47,993 nucleotides of DNA from positions 1-47,993 of the forward strand of contig JAIKZX010000016.1 in assembly GCA_024681935.1 (NCBI GenBank). Direction: 5' to 3'. Origin of the DNA: Fretibacterium sp. Its GTDB lineage: Bacteria > Synergistota > Synergistia > Synergistales > Aminobacteriaceae. The notes beneath the pieces are model-generated. The model saw only the letters and a program-made list of their open reading frames with translations, searched no databases and was not told the origin of the DNA. Both the position numbers and the translations under genes were made by a program. Within the stretch, counting starts at the first letter, position 1. The number at the start of each line of letters is the position of its first letter. Positions 1 through 8,990 of this stretch are shown piece after piece.

Positions 1-141
1 CAGCTTCTCATGTTGTACTCACCCGTCCGCTGCTCCGCTCATCCCTTCCATGTCTCCACTTCAGAAATGTCGTCGCTCAACTTGCATGTGTTACGCACGC
101 CGCCAGCGTTTATCCTGAGCCAGGATCAAACTCTCAGTTAA
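1..141 (-). rRNA. rrs: 16S ribosomal RNA, 5' end (truncated by window edge)
   Basis: Reverse complement contains AGAGTTTGATCCTGGCTCAG...AACGCTGGCGGCGTGC..AACACATGCAAGT...GCGGACGGGTGAGTA, the universal 16S 5' region. Exact mature 5' end is estimated. Confidence 0.97.
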
Positions 142-162
142 AATCTGACGTTAGCATTGCAT

Positions 163-191
163 GATATCTATACGCTGTATTCTTTTGTCAA
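163..191 (-). promoter_or_regulatory. Candidate rRNA P2 promoter
   Basis: Minus strand TTGACA (186-191), 17-nt spacer, GATATC (163-168). The -35 is perfect, the -10 is weak. Confidence 0.4.
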
Positions 192-240
192 GTTACCGAC
201 GATTTTTCATCGCCTGCCGCTCCGCTGAGCAACAGAAGGA

Positions 241-269
241 AGTATAACAGGGTCTCCCCAAAAATGCAA
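241..269 (-). promoter_or_regulatory. Candidate rRNA P1 promoter
   Basis: Minus strand TTGCAT (264-269), 17-nt spacer, TATACT (241-246), upstream of the 16S gene. Confidence 0.55.
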
Positions 270-351
270 GAGGGAATTTAATCTTGATAATCCTAATAGG
301 GTATGTTATCCTTTACTGGTCTTCAGCAAGGCTGACGAAGGGGGATAGTAA

Positions 352-861
352 ATGAAACTGTCAACTACCACCCGTTACGGGTTAAGAGCACTCTCTGATC
401 TTTGCTCTCAGGAAAGGGGTCCTGTCTCCGTCAGCGACATTGCCAAGCGTCAGGACATTCCGCTCAATTATTTAGAACAGCTCTTCGCCAAACTCCGCCG
501 GGGCGGGGTTCTCAAGAGCATCCGTGGAGCGCAGGGAGGATACCTTCTTGCCCGTTCCGCTGGTGAGATATCCATTGCGGATGTCATTAACGCACTGGGA
601 GAACCTATCACTTTTGGAGACTGCCAGATGGATGAGGGATGTGTCAACGCCCCGACCTGCCCCACGTTCAAACTGTGGCGCAAGGTAAAGGGTTCCATCG
701 ACAATATTCTTGCGGAGACAACACTTGAAGATATTTTAAAAGATAAACTATCTCTTCTTGAGTCGGACGAACCTGACCCAATAAGGGAAGAAGTTAAAGA
801 ACGGGCGCTCAGGCGTCAGCCGGCGCCCGCTGGGGGAGTAAACAAGGGGAGGTCCTTTTAA
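352..861 (+). CDS. iscR: Rrf2-family Fe-S cluster regulator (IscR-like)
   Basis: MKLSTTTRYGLRALSDL.. Rrf2 winged helix; C-x5-C-x5-C cluster ligand motif (CQMDEGCVNAPTC); immediately followed by iscS and iscU. Confidence 0.92.
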   Translation: MKLSTTTRYGLRALSDLCSQERGPVSVSDIAKRQDIPLNYLEQLFAKLRRGGVLKSIRGAQGGYLLARSAGEISIADVINALGEPITFGDCQMDEGCVNAPTCPTFKLWRKVKGSIDNILAETTLEDILKDKLSLLESDEPDPIREEVKERALRRQPAPAGGVNKGRSF

Positions 862-2060
862 TGGAGAATGTTTATATGGACTACACAGCCACGACGCCGG
901 TAAGCCCGGAAGTCCTGAAGGCTATGACACCTTATTTTACGGAGCTGTTCGGCAACCCGTCGTCCGTCTATTCTTTCTCTCGGAAGAGCCGCGAGGCTAT
1001 TGAGAAAGCGCGCAGGCAAGTTGCCGCGGCACTGAACGCTGAGCCTGGCGAAATATTTTTCACCAGCAGCGGTACTGAGGCCGATAACTGGGCTCTGAAG
1101 GGGACTCTGGAGAAAGCGCGCAGAACAGGGAAGGATCACCTCATCACGACGCAGATTGAACATCACGCCATCCTTCACACGTCCGCATATCTGGAGAAAA
1201 TCCACGGCTTCCACGTCACCTACCTGCCTGTAGACTCTGAGGGACGTATTCGCATAAAAGATCTCAAGGCCGCCATAACGGACAAGACGGCGCTGATATC
1301 CGTCATGTTTGCCAATAACGAAGTGGGGACCATTGAACCTGTAAAGGAAATCGGGGCACTCTGCCGCGAGCGCGGAATCCTTTTCCACACGGACGCAGTT
1401 CAGGCTACGGCACAGCTCGATATTGACGTCAAGGCGATGAACATCGACATGCTTTCCCTGTCGGCTCATAAGATGTATGGCCCGAAGGGAACGGGGGCCC
1501 TCTATCTGCGGAAGGGCATTCGGCCGGAGAATTTCATGCACGGCGGAGCGCAGGAGCGGGGGCAGCGCGCCAGTACGGAGAACGTCGCCGGTATCGTAGG
1601 GCTGGGCGCAGCCATTGAAATTATGAAGAACCGTCTGAGCCAGGACAAACCACGCATATCTGCCCTGCGCGATAAACTCATCGACGGCATTCTGGCGCGT
1701 ATCCCACACGCAAAACTGAACGGACCCCGCGGCGAAGAGCGTCTGCCCAACAATGTGAACTTCAGCTTCATCGGCGTCGAGGGTGAAACGCTGCTTCTGG
1801 ATCTGGATGCAAAGGGCATTTCTGGCTCAACGGGGAGCGCCTGTTCATCTGAGTCACTGGATCCGTCGCATGTCCTGTTGGCTCTCGGGCTGTCTCACGA
1901 GCTGGCACATGGTTCGCTGCGGCTGACGCTGGGGCGCATGACAACAGAGGAACAGGTCGATTACGTTCTGGAGGTGCTTCCAGAGATTGTGGCCCGGCGG
2001 CGAGCGATGTCCCCCCTGTGGGAGGACTACCTGAAGCAGCAGCCTGCACCTCGTGGGTAG
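861..2060 (+). CDS. iscS: Cysteine desulfurase
   Basis: YMDYTATTPVSPEVL, HAILHT, SLSAHKMYGPKGTGALY (PLP lysine), GSACSS active-site cysteine loop. Start overlaps the iscR stop. Confidence 0.95.
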   Translation: MENVYMDYTATTPVSPEVLKAMTPYFTELFGNPSSVYSFSRKSREAIEKARRQVAAALNAEPGEIFFTSSGTEADNWALKGTLEKARRTGKDHLITTQIEHHAILHTSAYLEKIHGFHVTYLPVDSEGRIRIKDLKAAITDKTALISVMFANNEVGTIEPVKEIGALCRERGILFHTDAVQATAQLDIDVKAMNIDMLSLSAHKMYGPKGTGALYLRKGIRPENFMHGGAQERGQRASTENVAGIVGLGAAIEIMKNRLSQDKPRISALRDKLIDGILARIPHAKLNGPRGEERLPNNVNFSFIGVEGETLLLDLDAKGISGSTGSACSSESLDPSHVLLALGLSHELAHGSLRLTLGRMTTEEQVDYVLEVLPEIVARRRAMSPLWEDYLKQQPAPRG

Positions 2061-2102
2061 GAGAGAACTGTTTTTCGGACTTCTTTGGGGAGGGAATGAA
2101 TC

Positions 2103-2516
2103 ATGGCACTAGATTACAGTCAAAAAGTAATGGACCACTTCATCAACCCGCGCAATGTCGGGGAGATTGCGGATGCAAACGGGGTCGGCGAGGCGGGGAA
2201 CCCTAAATGCGGGGATATCATGAAAATCTACCTGAAGGTCAACGACGCGGGCGTTATTGAGGACGTAAAGTTCAAGACCTTCGGCTGTGCTTCAGCCATT
2301 GCCTCGTCAAGCATGGCGACAGAGCTCATCAAGGGCAAGACCGTGGACGAGGCCTGGGACCTGACAAACAGGGCCGTCGCTGAGGCGCTTGACGGACTTC
2401 CCCCTATCAAGATGCACTGTTCTGTCCTGGCGGAGGAAGCTATCCATGCCGCGTTGAACGATTACCGCGCCAAGCACGGTCTGTCTGTCATCCCGACGGA
2501 GAAGCATGAAGAATAA
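2103..2516 (+). CDS. iscU: Fe-S cluster assembly scaffold IscU/NifU N-terminal type
   Basis: NPKCGD, FKTFGCASAIASSS and KMHCSVLAE supply the three conserved cysteines of IscU. Confidence 0.95.
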   Translation: MALDYSQKVMDHFINPRNVGEIADANGVGEAGNPKCGDIMKIYLKVNDAGVIEDVKFKTFGCASAIASSSMATELIKGKTVDEAWDLTNRAVAEALDGLPPIKMHCSVLAEEAIHAALNDYRAKHGLSVIPTEKHEE

Positions 2517-2568
2517 GTCTCTATCTTAAAATAAAAGAGAGGGCCTCCCTCTCCCTGTAAAAGCAGTA

Positions 2569-2597
2569 AAAAACGGGGCGACTTCGCCCCGTTTTTC
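2569..2597. terminator. Bidirectional intrinsic terminator between iscU and the M20 peptidase gene
   Basis: AAAAACGGGGCGACTTCGCCCCGTTTTT: strong GC stem flanked by A- and T-tracts, between convergent genes. Confidence 0.9.
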
Positions 2598-2612
2598 TCT
2601 CTTTTTACATCC

Positions 2613-3785
2613 TTATTTCTCCTGTAAAAAATCAACGGCAAACTGGGCCATTACGGCCGAGCCGCGTTTCAGCACACTCTCATCCACATCGTAGTGCTCG
2701 TTGTGGTTTGTGTAAGTGAGGCCCTTGGCCTCATTCCTGCTTCCGATAAAGGCAAAGAAGTACGGAGTTTTATCCCCAAACCAACTGAAATCTTCGCTGG
2801 CCATCATGGTGGGCAGGTGCCCCACGCTTTCCTCACCGTAAAGTTTCACCACCGCGTTATGCGCAAGGCGGTTGAGCTGCTCGTTCTCGTTGAGCACCGG
2901 CGGCGTAAGACGCTTGTAATTCAGCGTCGCCCTGGCATTGAAGGCCGCGGCCGTATCCTCGACGACTTTTTTCATCACCTTTGCGGTGTTGAGCTCCTTC
3001 TCAAAGGTGCGGACAGTTCCCTCCATTGTGACGCTGCCAGGGATGGAATTCCAGCGAGAGCCGCCGTGAATGGTCCCCACGGTCAGGACCAGAGGATTCA
3101 GAGGATCATTCATGCGTGAGACACATTGCTGCAGGTTGTTGATAATGGCCGCGGAGATTGTAATCGCATCCAAACCAAGGTGCGGCGCGGAACCGTGGGC
3201 CGTCGCCCCCTCCACCTCAATGGAAAACTTGTCGCAGCAGGCCATGCGGCTGCCGGGCGTTACGTCAACGAGCGGCGCGTTAAGTGTCCCCCAGATGTGC
3301 GCGCCATAGATGGCGTCGACCCCGTCCAAGGCCTTCTCTTTCAACATATCCAGCGCACCCGTGGCAATCTCCTCCGCAGGCTGGACGACCAGACGCACAT
3401 TGCCGCACAGTTCCGCTTTAACCTCGTTCAGTATCTTTGCCGCTCCCAGCAACATCGCGATATGGTTGTCGTGTCCACAAGCGTGCATGAGGCCTTCATG
3501 GGTGGAAGCAAAGGGCAGACCGGTCTTCTCCGCAATCTCCAAGCAGTCGATGTCCGTGCGCAGGGCTACTGTCTTGCCCGGTTTGCTGCCGTGGATATCC
3601 GCCACCAAGCCGTAACAATTTTTCATCTCACGAATATCCGCAATGCCCAGAGCCTCAAGATCTTTCTTAATCTGTGCCCGCGTCTCCTTCTCCTGACTGG
3701 ATGGCTCAGGGCAGGTATGATAGTAGCGGCGGCGCTCAATAATGTAAGGCTCATACTTTTCTGCAAGTGTCTTAATATCCATCAA
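2613..3785 (-). CDS. M20 family amidohydrolase (N-acyl-L-amino acid amidohydrolase-like)
   Basis: ALRTDIDCLEIAEKTGLPFAS, MHACGHDNHIAMLLGAA, PAEEIATGA, GAHIWGTL: M20D motifs. Confidence 0.93.
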   Translation of the reverse strand: MMDIKTLAEKYEPYIIERRRYYHTCPEPSSQEKETRAQIKKDLEALGIADIREMKNCYGLVADIHGSKPGKTVALRTDIDCLEIAEKTGLPFASTHEGLMHACGHDNHIAMLLGAAKILNEVKAELCGNVRLVVQPAEEIATGALDMLKEKALDGVDAIYGAHIWGTLNAPLVDVTPGSRMACCDKFSIEVEGATAHGSAPHLGLDAITISAAIINNLQQCVSRMNDPLNPLVLTVGTIHGGSRWNSIPGSVTMEGTVRTFEKELNTAKVMKKVVEDTAAAFNARATLNYKRLTPPVLNENEQLNRLAHNAVVKLYGEESVGHLPTMMASEDFSWFGDKTPYFFAFIGSRNEAKGLTYTNHNEHYDVDESVLKRGSAVMAQFAVDFLQEK

Positions 3786-3979
3786 AAACTCTCCTTTCAG
3801 AGGTCAGCTCCCGGCGGGAACATACTTTCCAAAGCAGTATAGCACATTGAGATATCCTGGAACGTTTCAGGGCAGCTGGGACATGACAATCAAATTTAAG
3901 ATGATTTTTAGGGAAAAATGCACTATAATAGAATATAAAGAATCGCAGCATCAAATTCATCAATTAGTACTATTGTTAA

Positions 3980-4861
3980 ATGGAGAGATGGTTCATGGAC
4001 GTTCGCAGTTTGGAGAAACAGATTCACGAAAGAATGGCGACCTTTCCTACCAAGACCCGCCGCGTGGCCGAGTACATTCTGGCGAATTCATCCGAGGTGG
4101 CGTTCCGGTCCATCAGTGAGGTCGCAGACACGTTGTCGGTATCCAAGGCACAACTGGTCCGCGTCGCGCGGATGCTCGGCTTTGACGGGTATGCCGGGCT
4201 CAAGAGCATCTTAAAAAAAGATCTCCTGGAACAGGTCGCTCCCTCCGCCTCTATTATGGGGAAGATTGGAGAGGACACCCACATTCCCCAGGAACTCTGC
4301 CGGCTGGAACAGGCCAATATTGAGGAGACGTTCAAAGGACTTTCTTCAGATTCTATCGTCTCTTTCTGCGAAGCGTCAAAAGAAGCAAAGGCTATCTACT
4401 GCATGGGGTGGGGAATCTCCTCCCTTGTGGCGGAGTGGTTCTACACACGCTTCACAGAGTTAGGCCTGAAGTCCGTCCTGATGCGAAGAGGCTCTCTTTC
4501 CCTTTTGGAACAGTCACGGGGAATCGGTGCAGAGGATATGTTGATTGTCTGCGAGCTTCCAAGCTACGTCATCGAGGTGACAGAGGCCGTCAAGAATATC
4601 GCCGAAAGCGGAGCCCGCATCATCACCTTGACGGACAGTCCTGCCGCTCCCATCTGCGCTCACGCCAGCCTGCGATTCTACGCAAGCGACCACTCCCCCA
4701 CCTTTGGCAGCAGCCTTCTGGGCCCCATGTTCGTTGTCCACATCCTCACTTCCGTGCTTGCCTACAACATGGGTGAGGCTGGACAGCGCGCGCTCGCAGC
4801 TCAGAAGGAAGGGCTAAGCGACCAACGGGTCTATTATCCTGCCTATGGGCTGAGGTACTGA
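3980..4861 (+). CDS. MurR/RpiR family transcriptional regulator
   Basis: N-terminal HTH (ILANSSEVAFRSISEVADTLSVSKAQLVRVARMLGFDGYAGLKSIL) and C-terminal SIS-like domain. Start could be the in-frame ATG at 3995. Confidence 0.9.
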   Translation: MERWFMDVRSLEKQIHERMATFPTKTRRVAEYILANSSEVAFRSISEVADTLSVSKAQLVRVARMLGFDGYAGLKSILKKDLLEQVAPSASIMGKIGEDTHIPQELCRLEQANIEETFKGLSSDSIVSFCEASKEAKAIYCMGWGISSLVAEWFYTRFTELGLKSVLMRRGSLSLLEQSRGIGAEDMLIVCELPSYVIEVTEAVKNIAESGARIITLTDSPAAPICAHASLRFYASDHSPTFGSSLLGPMFVVHILTSVLAYNMGEAGQRALAAQKEGLSDQRVYYPAYGLRY

Positions 4862-4878
4862 ACAAACTCAGGAGCGCC

Positions 4879-5775
4879 TCACTCCTCCTGGCCGGATCGG
4901 GTGAGGCGCATTCCCCCCAGCGACAGAACAAAAAACGCGGCGGACAGAATGACAGCACTACCCCGCGGGCTGATTCCCTGCCGACGGAACTCCCGGTCCA
5001 TCTCAGCCACGGCCTCACGGCCGACAGGTGTGAGCATTCCCCCGGCAGCGAGAACATCCTGTGCTGTTCCCTGCACTTTAAGCAGTTCATCAATCCCGCC
5101 CCTCGCGGCCAAGGATGCGTCTGCGTTCTCACTCATGATATGGATCAGAACGTGCGCCGCTCTCTCCCTCAAAGAAAGATGTCCATGCGTATCCTTAAGA
5201 TTCTGCAGCAGGTTGGCTGCACGCAACGTCAGGGGAAATCCGCGCTCCGCTTCCCCGCGGCACCCATCTATTCCGTAAAGGACGTAAGCTCTCTCCCCGG
5301 CCGTTTTGTCTTCATCTTCTCCTTTACCCTCCAGCGGCCATAGCTCCCTCTCCGAGATCCCCCGCACAAAAGCAGCCCCCGTCAATCCAAGGGCCATAGG
5401 AGTCAGGTTCCGCCTCTGAGCAATCAGGCGTCCCGTGGCGGCAGCAAGCAGCCCAATCAGGAAGAGAGTCCCCTTGAACGCCAGGCGTCCCCGCGTAGCC
5501 TGCAGGACCTCCCGCTCCCCCTGCTCTCCAACCGGACATAGCAGGGTCATAGCGTCTTCCGGCTTCATCTCCTCCGTCTCATATCCCACAGAGGTGCAGT
5601 TGACAAGGCAGGGAAACATTCCCATCGCGCCATCGAGAAACGTTGGGAACTCCGTCCCGTCCAGAGCATCCTTCTCTAAAGGAGTTACAAGACCAGGTCT
5701 GGGATGAATCGAGACCGCGTTCAGAACAGAGCTGACAGCACGTCGGGCAACATTAAAGATAAAGATATTGTCCAT
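4879..5775 (-). CDS. CitG-type triphosphoribosyl-dephospho-CoA synthase-like protein
   Basis: VSIHPRPGLVTPLEKDALDGTEFPTFLDGAMGMFPCL resembles the CitG/MdcB family N-terminal motif; Gly-rich helical remainder. Confidence 0.7.
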   Translation of the reverse strand: MDNIFIFNVARRAVSSVLNAVSIHPRPGLVTPLEKDALDGTEFPTFLDGAMGMFPCLVNCTSVGYETEEMKPEDAMTLLCPVGEQGEREVLQATRGRLAFKGTLFLIGLLAAATGRLIAQRRNLTPMALGLTGAAFVRGISERELWPLEGKGEDEDKTAGERAYVLYGIDGCRGEAERGFPLTLRAANLLQNLKDTHGHLSLRERAAHVLIHIMSENADASLAARGGIDELLKVQGTAQDVLAAGGMLTPVGREAVAEMDREFRRQGISPRGSAVILSAAFFVLSLGGMRLTRSGQEE

Positions 5776-5811
5776 GTTACCTCTTTTCCCAAAGGCAGAG
5801 CGAAGGTTTCC

Positions 5812-6363
5812 TCATGCCTTCCTCCCAAATTGGATTACCCTGTCATAACCCTCAGAAAGGTACTTATAGGTGAGGATATAAAGTGCGCTGCTGAGACGAT
5901 TGAGGACCTTGATGAAGTCCGGACGCGTTACGCCGTCTACTTCATCGGAACTGGCAAAAGCCCGACACGCACAGAGCTCCACCTTGCGCACAAGTGTACG
6001 CAGCAGATTGAGTTCAGCAGCCCATCGTCCCATGTCCGCGTGAGGTAAGATGTGGCCCAGACCGTAATAGCGTTCGGGGTGATGCGACCGCTGGTGAATT
6101 TCCTCCTCCGAAAGGCCCCACAGGCAGAGCTCTCCGCACGGCATATCACGCACCTCGCAGGCCATGAGATCTCGCACCTTTTCCCGCAGTTCCTCCAAGT
6201 CCGCCTCCAGAGAGTTTTGCCCCACCTCTCTGGCCTGGGTCTGCAGCAGGATGATACGGGCGTTGAGTTCGTCCAGCTGTCCCCTCAACTCAATACGCGG
6301 GTGCGCCTTGCTTACAATCGCCGCGCCCAGGAGGTTTGTCGTGTGCTCCTGTTTCTCCGCCAT
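5812..6363 (-). CDS. ATP:cob(I)alamin adenosyltransferase, PduO/EutT-related
   Basis: GQLDELNA, AAELNLLRTLVRKVEL, VTRPDFIKVLNRLSSALYIL: cobalamin adenosyltransferase core. Confidence 0.82.
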   Translation of the reverse strand: MAEKQEHTTNLLGAAIVSKAHPRIELRGQLDELNARIILLQTQAREVGQNSLEADLEELREKVRDLMACEVRDMPCGELCLWGLSEEEIHQRSHHPERYYGLGHILPHADMGRWAAELNLLRTLVRKVELCACRAFASSDEVDGVTRPDFIKVLNRLSSALYILTYKYLSEGYDRVIQFGRKA

Positions 6364-6379
6364 TATTCACATCTCCGGC

Positions 6380-6565
6380 TCAGTGGCAGTGACCGCAGGA
6401 ACACCCGCCGCCACAGTTCCCACTGCACCCTTTTGCCCCCTTCAGTGACGGTCCCTCCATCAGAATGAGGGTCTTACCCCAGCACTCCGGGCAGCGCATA
6501 CTTCCTCCCTCCTGCTCAAACACGTGTGAGCAGGACGCACATTTGAAAACACGTTTCTGTTCCAT
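6380..6565 (-). CDS. Small zinc-ribbon protein with Cys/Gly/His-rich tail
   Basis: 61 aa: CASC...CPEC ribbon followed by CSGNCGGGCSCGHCH. Tightly packed between the adenosyltransferase and argF. Confidence 0.75.
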   Translation of the reverse strand: MEQKRVFKCASCSHVFEQEGGSMRCPECWGKTLILMEGPSLKGAKGCSGNCGGGCSCGHCH

Positions 6566-6583
6566 TATATCTGTATCCTCCGT

Positions 6584-7528
6584 CTAAGCTCCAATCGTTG
6601 CGACCATGACCGCCTTGATTGTGTGCATCCTGTTTTCCGCTTCGTCGAAGACCTTGGAATATGGTGATTCAAAGACCTCCTCTGTGACCTCGGCACCCTT
6701 CACCGCAGGAAGGCAGTGGAGGAAAATGACGCCGTTATTGTTCGCCGCTTCCATAAGCCCGGCGTTGACCTGCCAGGGGGTCAGAAGCTTATAACGCTCC
6801 TCTTTCTTATCTTCCTCCCCCATGGAGACCCAAACGTCCGTGTAGACAGCATCCGCCCCACGGACAGCCGCTTTGGGATCATCCGTCACTGTTATCTTCG
6901 CACCGCTGACCTGAGCGACCTTCTTGCACTTCTCAAGCAGGTCGGAGGCCGGGAATAGCTCTCTGGGAGAACCAACAGTGTAGTTGACCCCCATCTTGGC
7001 GCAGCCAATCATCAACGCATTGGACATGTTGTTCCGACCATCTCCAACATAGGTCAGGTTCAGGCCCTTAAGATGTCCAAAATTTTCCCTGAGCGTCAGG
7101 AAGTCCGCTAACACCTGAGTCGGATGGTCTGCGTCCGTCAGGCCGTTCCATACAGGCACCCCTGCCCACTCCGCCAGTTCCTCCACCATGCTCTGCTTAA
7201 AGCCGCGGAACTCAATGCCGTCAAACATCCGCCCAAGTACGCGCGCTGTATCCTTCACGTCCTCCTTGCCCCCAAGGTGAATGTCATTCCTCCCCAGAAA
7301 CTCAGGATGAGCCCCCTCGTCGATGCAGGCCACGGTGAAGGCGCAGCGGGTACGCGTGGACGCTTTCTCAAACAGCAGCGCGACGTTCTTCCCGGCCAGC
7401 GCGCAGCCGCGTATCCCGGCACGCTTCTTTTCCTTCAGGTCTGCCGCAAGATTCAGAAGGTAGTCAATCTCCGCAGGTGTAAAGTCCATCAGAGTTAAAA
7501 AACTTCTTCCCTTTAAATTTACAGGCAT
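6584..7528 (-). CDS. argF: Ornithine carbamoyltransferase
   Basis: [12 protein letters not shown] (carbamoyl-phosphate binding), [18 protein letters not shown]. Start taken at [11 protein letters not shown]; the ORF extends to 7564. Confidence 0.95.
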   Translation of the reverse strand: MPVNLKGRSFLTLMDFTPAEIDYLLNLAADLKEKKRAGIRGCALAGKNVALLFEKASTRTRCAFTVACIDEGAHPEFLGRNDIHLGGKEDVKDTARVLGRMFDGIEFRGFKQSMVEELAEWAGVPVWNGLTDADHPTQVLADFLTLRENFGHLKGLNLTYVGDGRNNMSNALMIGCAKMGVNYTVGSPRELFPASDLLEKCKKVAQVSGAKITVTDDPKAAVRGADAVYTDVWVSMGEEDKKEERYKLLTPWQVNAGLMEAANNNGVIFLHCLPAVKGAEVTEEVFESPYSKVFDEAENRMHTIKAVMVATIGA

Positions 7529-7577
7529 TATCCAACCACTCCTTACCCAATATTTGTCTATCATACCTCATTTTTAT

Positions 7578-8984
7578 CTAAAAAAGCCAAAAGGAGGCCA
7601 TAGTGCCCGCCAACGTTAATAAGACTGTGCGTCCCGCGGAGAACCTAAGATAACGGCAAATCAGCAAAAACAGGGTGCCCGCTCCTGTCCAGGCAATGAA
7701 AGGAATCCAGGGAATTGTCCATGGGAGAAGAGAACGCAGCCACTCCGCCAGCCATCCCCACAGGACAAAGCCCCCTTCCACACAGGACAAAAGCCAGGGC
7801 ATGAATGGACATTCTAAAAAGCGGAGAAGTGCAAAAAGTGAGGCAACCGTGAGGGCAGCGGAGAAGACAACCGTCGCCAAAAGATTGAGCAGAAGCCCAA
7901 CCACTGGATACTCCCCAAAGGTATAAGACACCTGAGGAAACGTGACAAGGGCAATGGCAGGGCTGATTAACAGCCATTTCCAGGAACTCCTTTTCTCATC
8001 AGCATAAAGTATCGTTATGGTCAGGGTTGCGAGAACCGAGAGCCGCCAGCCCACATCCCAAAACAGGAAAGGCGAGTGGAATAAAAGCAGAACCGCGGCG
8101 AGGCAGACATTATTCACAGGACTGGAAGGACGGCCCAGAATCCTTCCCAAAAGCGCAGACTGGACCATCAACCCGGCACGCAAAGCACTTGGGGCCGCGC
8201 CGGTCAGAAGGATGTAAGCCCACAGCAGGACGGAGAGCATCAAGGCCCCCCTTCGCCCAAGAAAAAAAGAGAGGAAAAGAAGGATTATCCCCACATGAAA
8301 ACCCGACACGGCAAGAAGATGACTGGTTCCCCAGGCTTGATGGGCCCTGTAAAGCTGTTCGTCCCGCTGCCCCGTCCAGGCAGCACGAAGGTAGGCTCCT
8401 GTCAGAAGCGGCATATAGATGACCAGCCTTCGATAGAGATCATAGCGAATTTTGGGAAGACTCCACTCAGGGGGAAGGGGCTCTACATATGATGGCAGGA
8501 GCCACGAACGAACACCGCGGGCCTTCCAGTAGCGCTCTTCATCAAAGCCTCCGGCTCGTCCTGCAGATTTCAAAGGCCTCGTGATTCCCTCCACCTTCAG
8601 CCGCATCCCCTCTGTAAGCGTAGCAAAACGAAGTTTCATCAAAAAACTTCCTGACGGGGTGTCCAGTACCGCAACATAGTTTCGTTTGCCCCAGGGCCTG
8701 ACCAGGAAGACCGTTCCCTGCACCTGAAGATTTTGTGGGTTTTCCGCCGGGGCTGTCAGGACACAGAACATCCTCAGGGAAAATATGAAAGCAAAAGTCA
8801 GGACGACGGCAAGGACAGACCATTGTCCTCTGACTTCCTCTTTATAAGAAAGGAAACAAAAGCCAAGGACAAAGACAGGAGCAAGGAACAGGGTCCCAGG
8901 AAAACCTGTTCGGTCAAAGAGGGCAAGAGAGGCTGTGAACGCGCCCAGGACCGTGAGCACAGGAGCGTGAATGAGGACAGACAT
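7578..8984 (-). CDS. comEC: ComEC/Rec2-family membrane channel protein, short form
   Basis: DUF4131-like N-terminus and Competence domain (HLLAVSGFHVGIILLF, GAAPSALRAGLM). No C-terminal metallo-beta-lactamase domain. Confidence 0.88.
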   Translation of the reverse strand: MSVLIHAPVLTVLGAFTASLALFDRTGFPGTLFLAPVFVLGFCFLSYKEEVRGQWSVLAVVLTFAFIFSLRMFCVLTAPAENPQNLQVQGTVFLVRPWGKRNYVAVLDTPSGSFLMKLRFATLTEGMRLKVEGITRPLKSAGRAGGFDEERYWKARGVRSWLLPSYVEPLPPEWSLPKIRYDLYRRLVIYMPLLTGAYLRAAWTGQRDEQLYRAHQAWGTSHLLAVSGFHVGIILLFLSFFLGRRGALMLSVLLWAYILLTGAAPSALRAGLMVQSALLGRILGRPSSPVNNVCLAAVLLLFHSPFLFWDVGWRLSVLATLTITILYADEKRSSWKWLLISPAIALVTFPQVSYTFGEYPVVGLLLNLLATVVFSAALTVASLFALLRFLECPFMPWLLSCVEGGFVLWGWLAEWLRSLLPWTIPWIPFIAWTGAGTLFLLICRYLRFSAGRTVLLTLAGTMASFWLF

Positions 8985-8990
8985 AAGAAA

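Noticed and set aside
858-1709. 283-aa minus-strand ORF antisense to iscS
   Set aside because: Complement of a clear iscS coding sequence in a GC-rich genome; no recognisable domain.
3126-3842. 238-aa plus-strand ORF over the M20 peptidase
   Set aside because: Antisense shadow of a well-supported CDS; composition is not protein-like.
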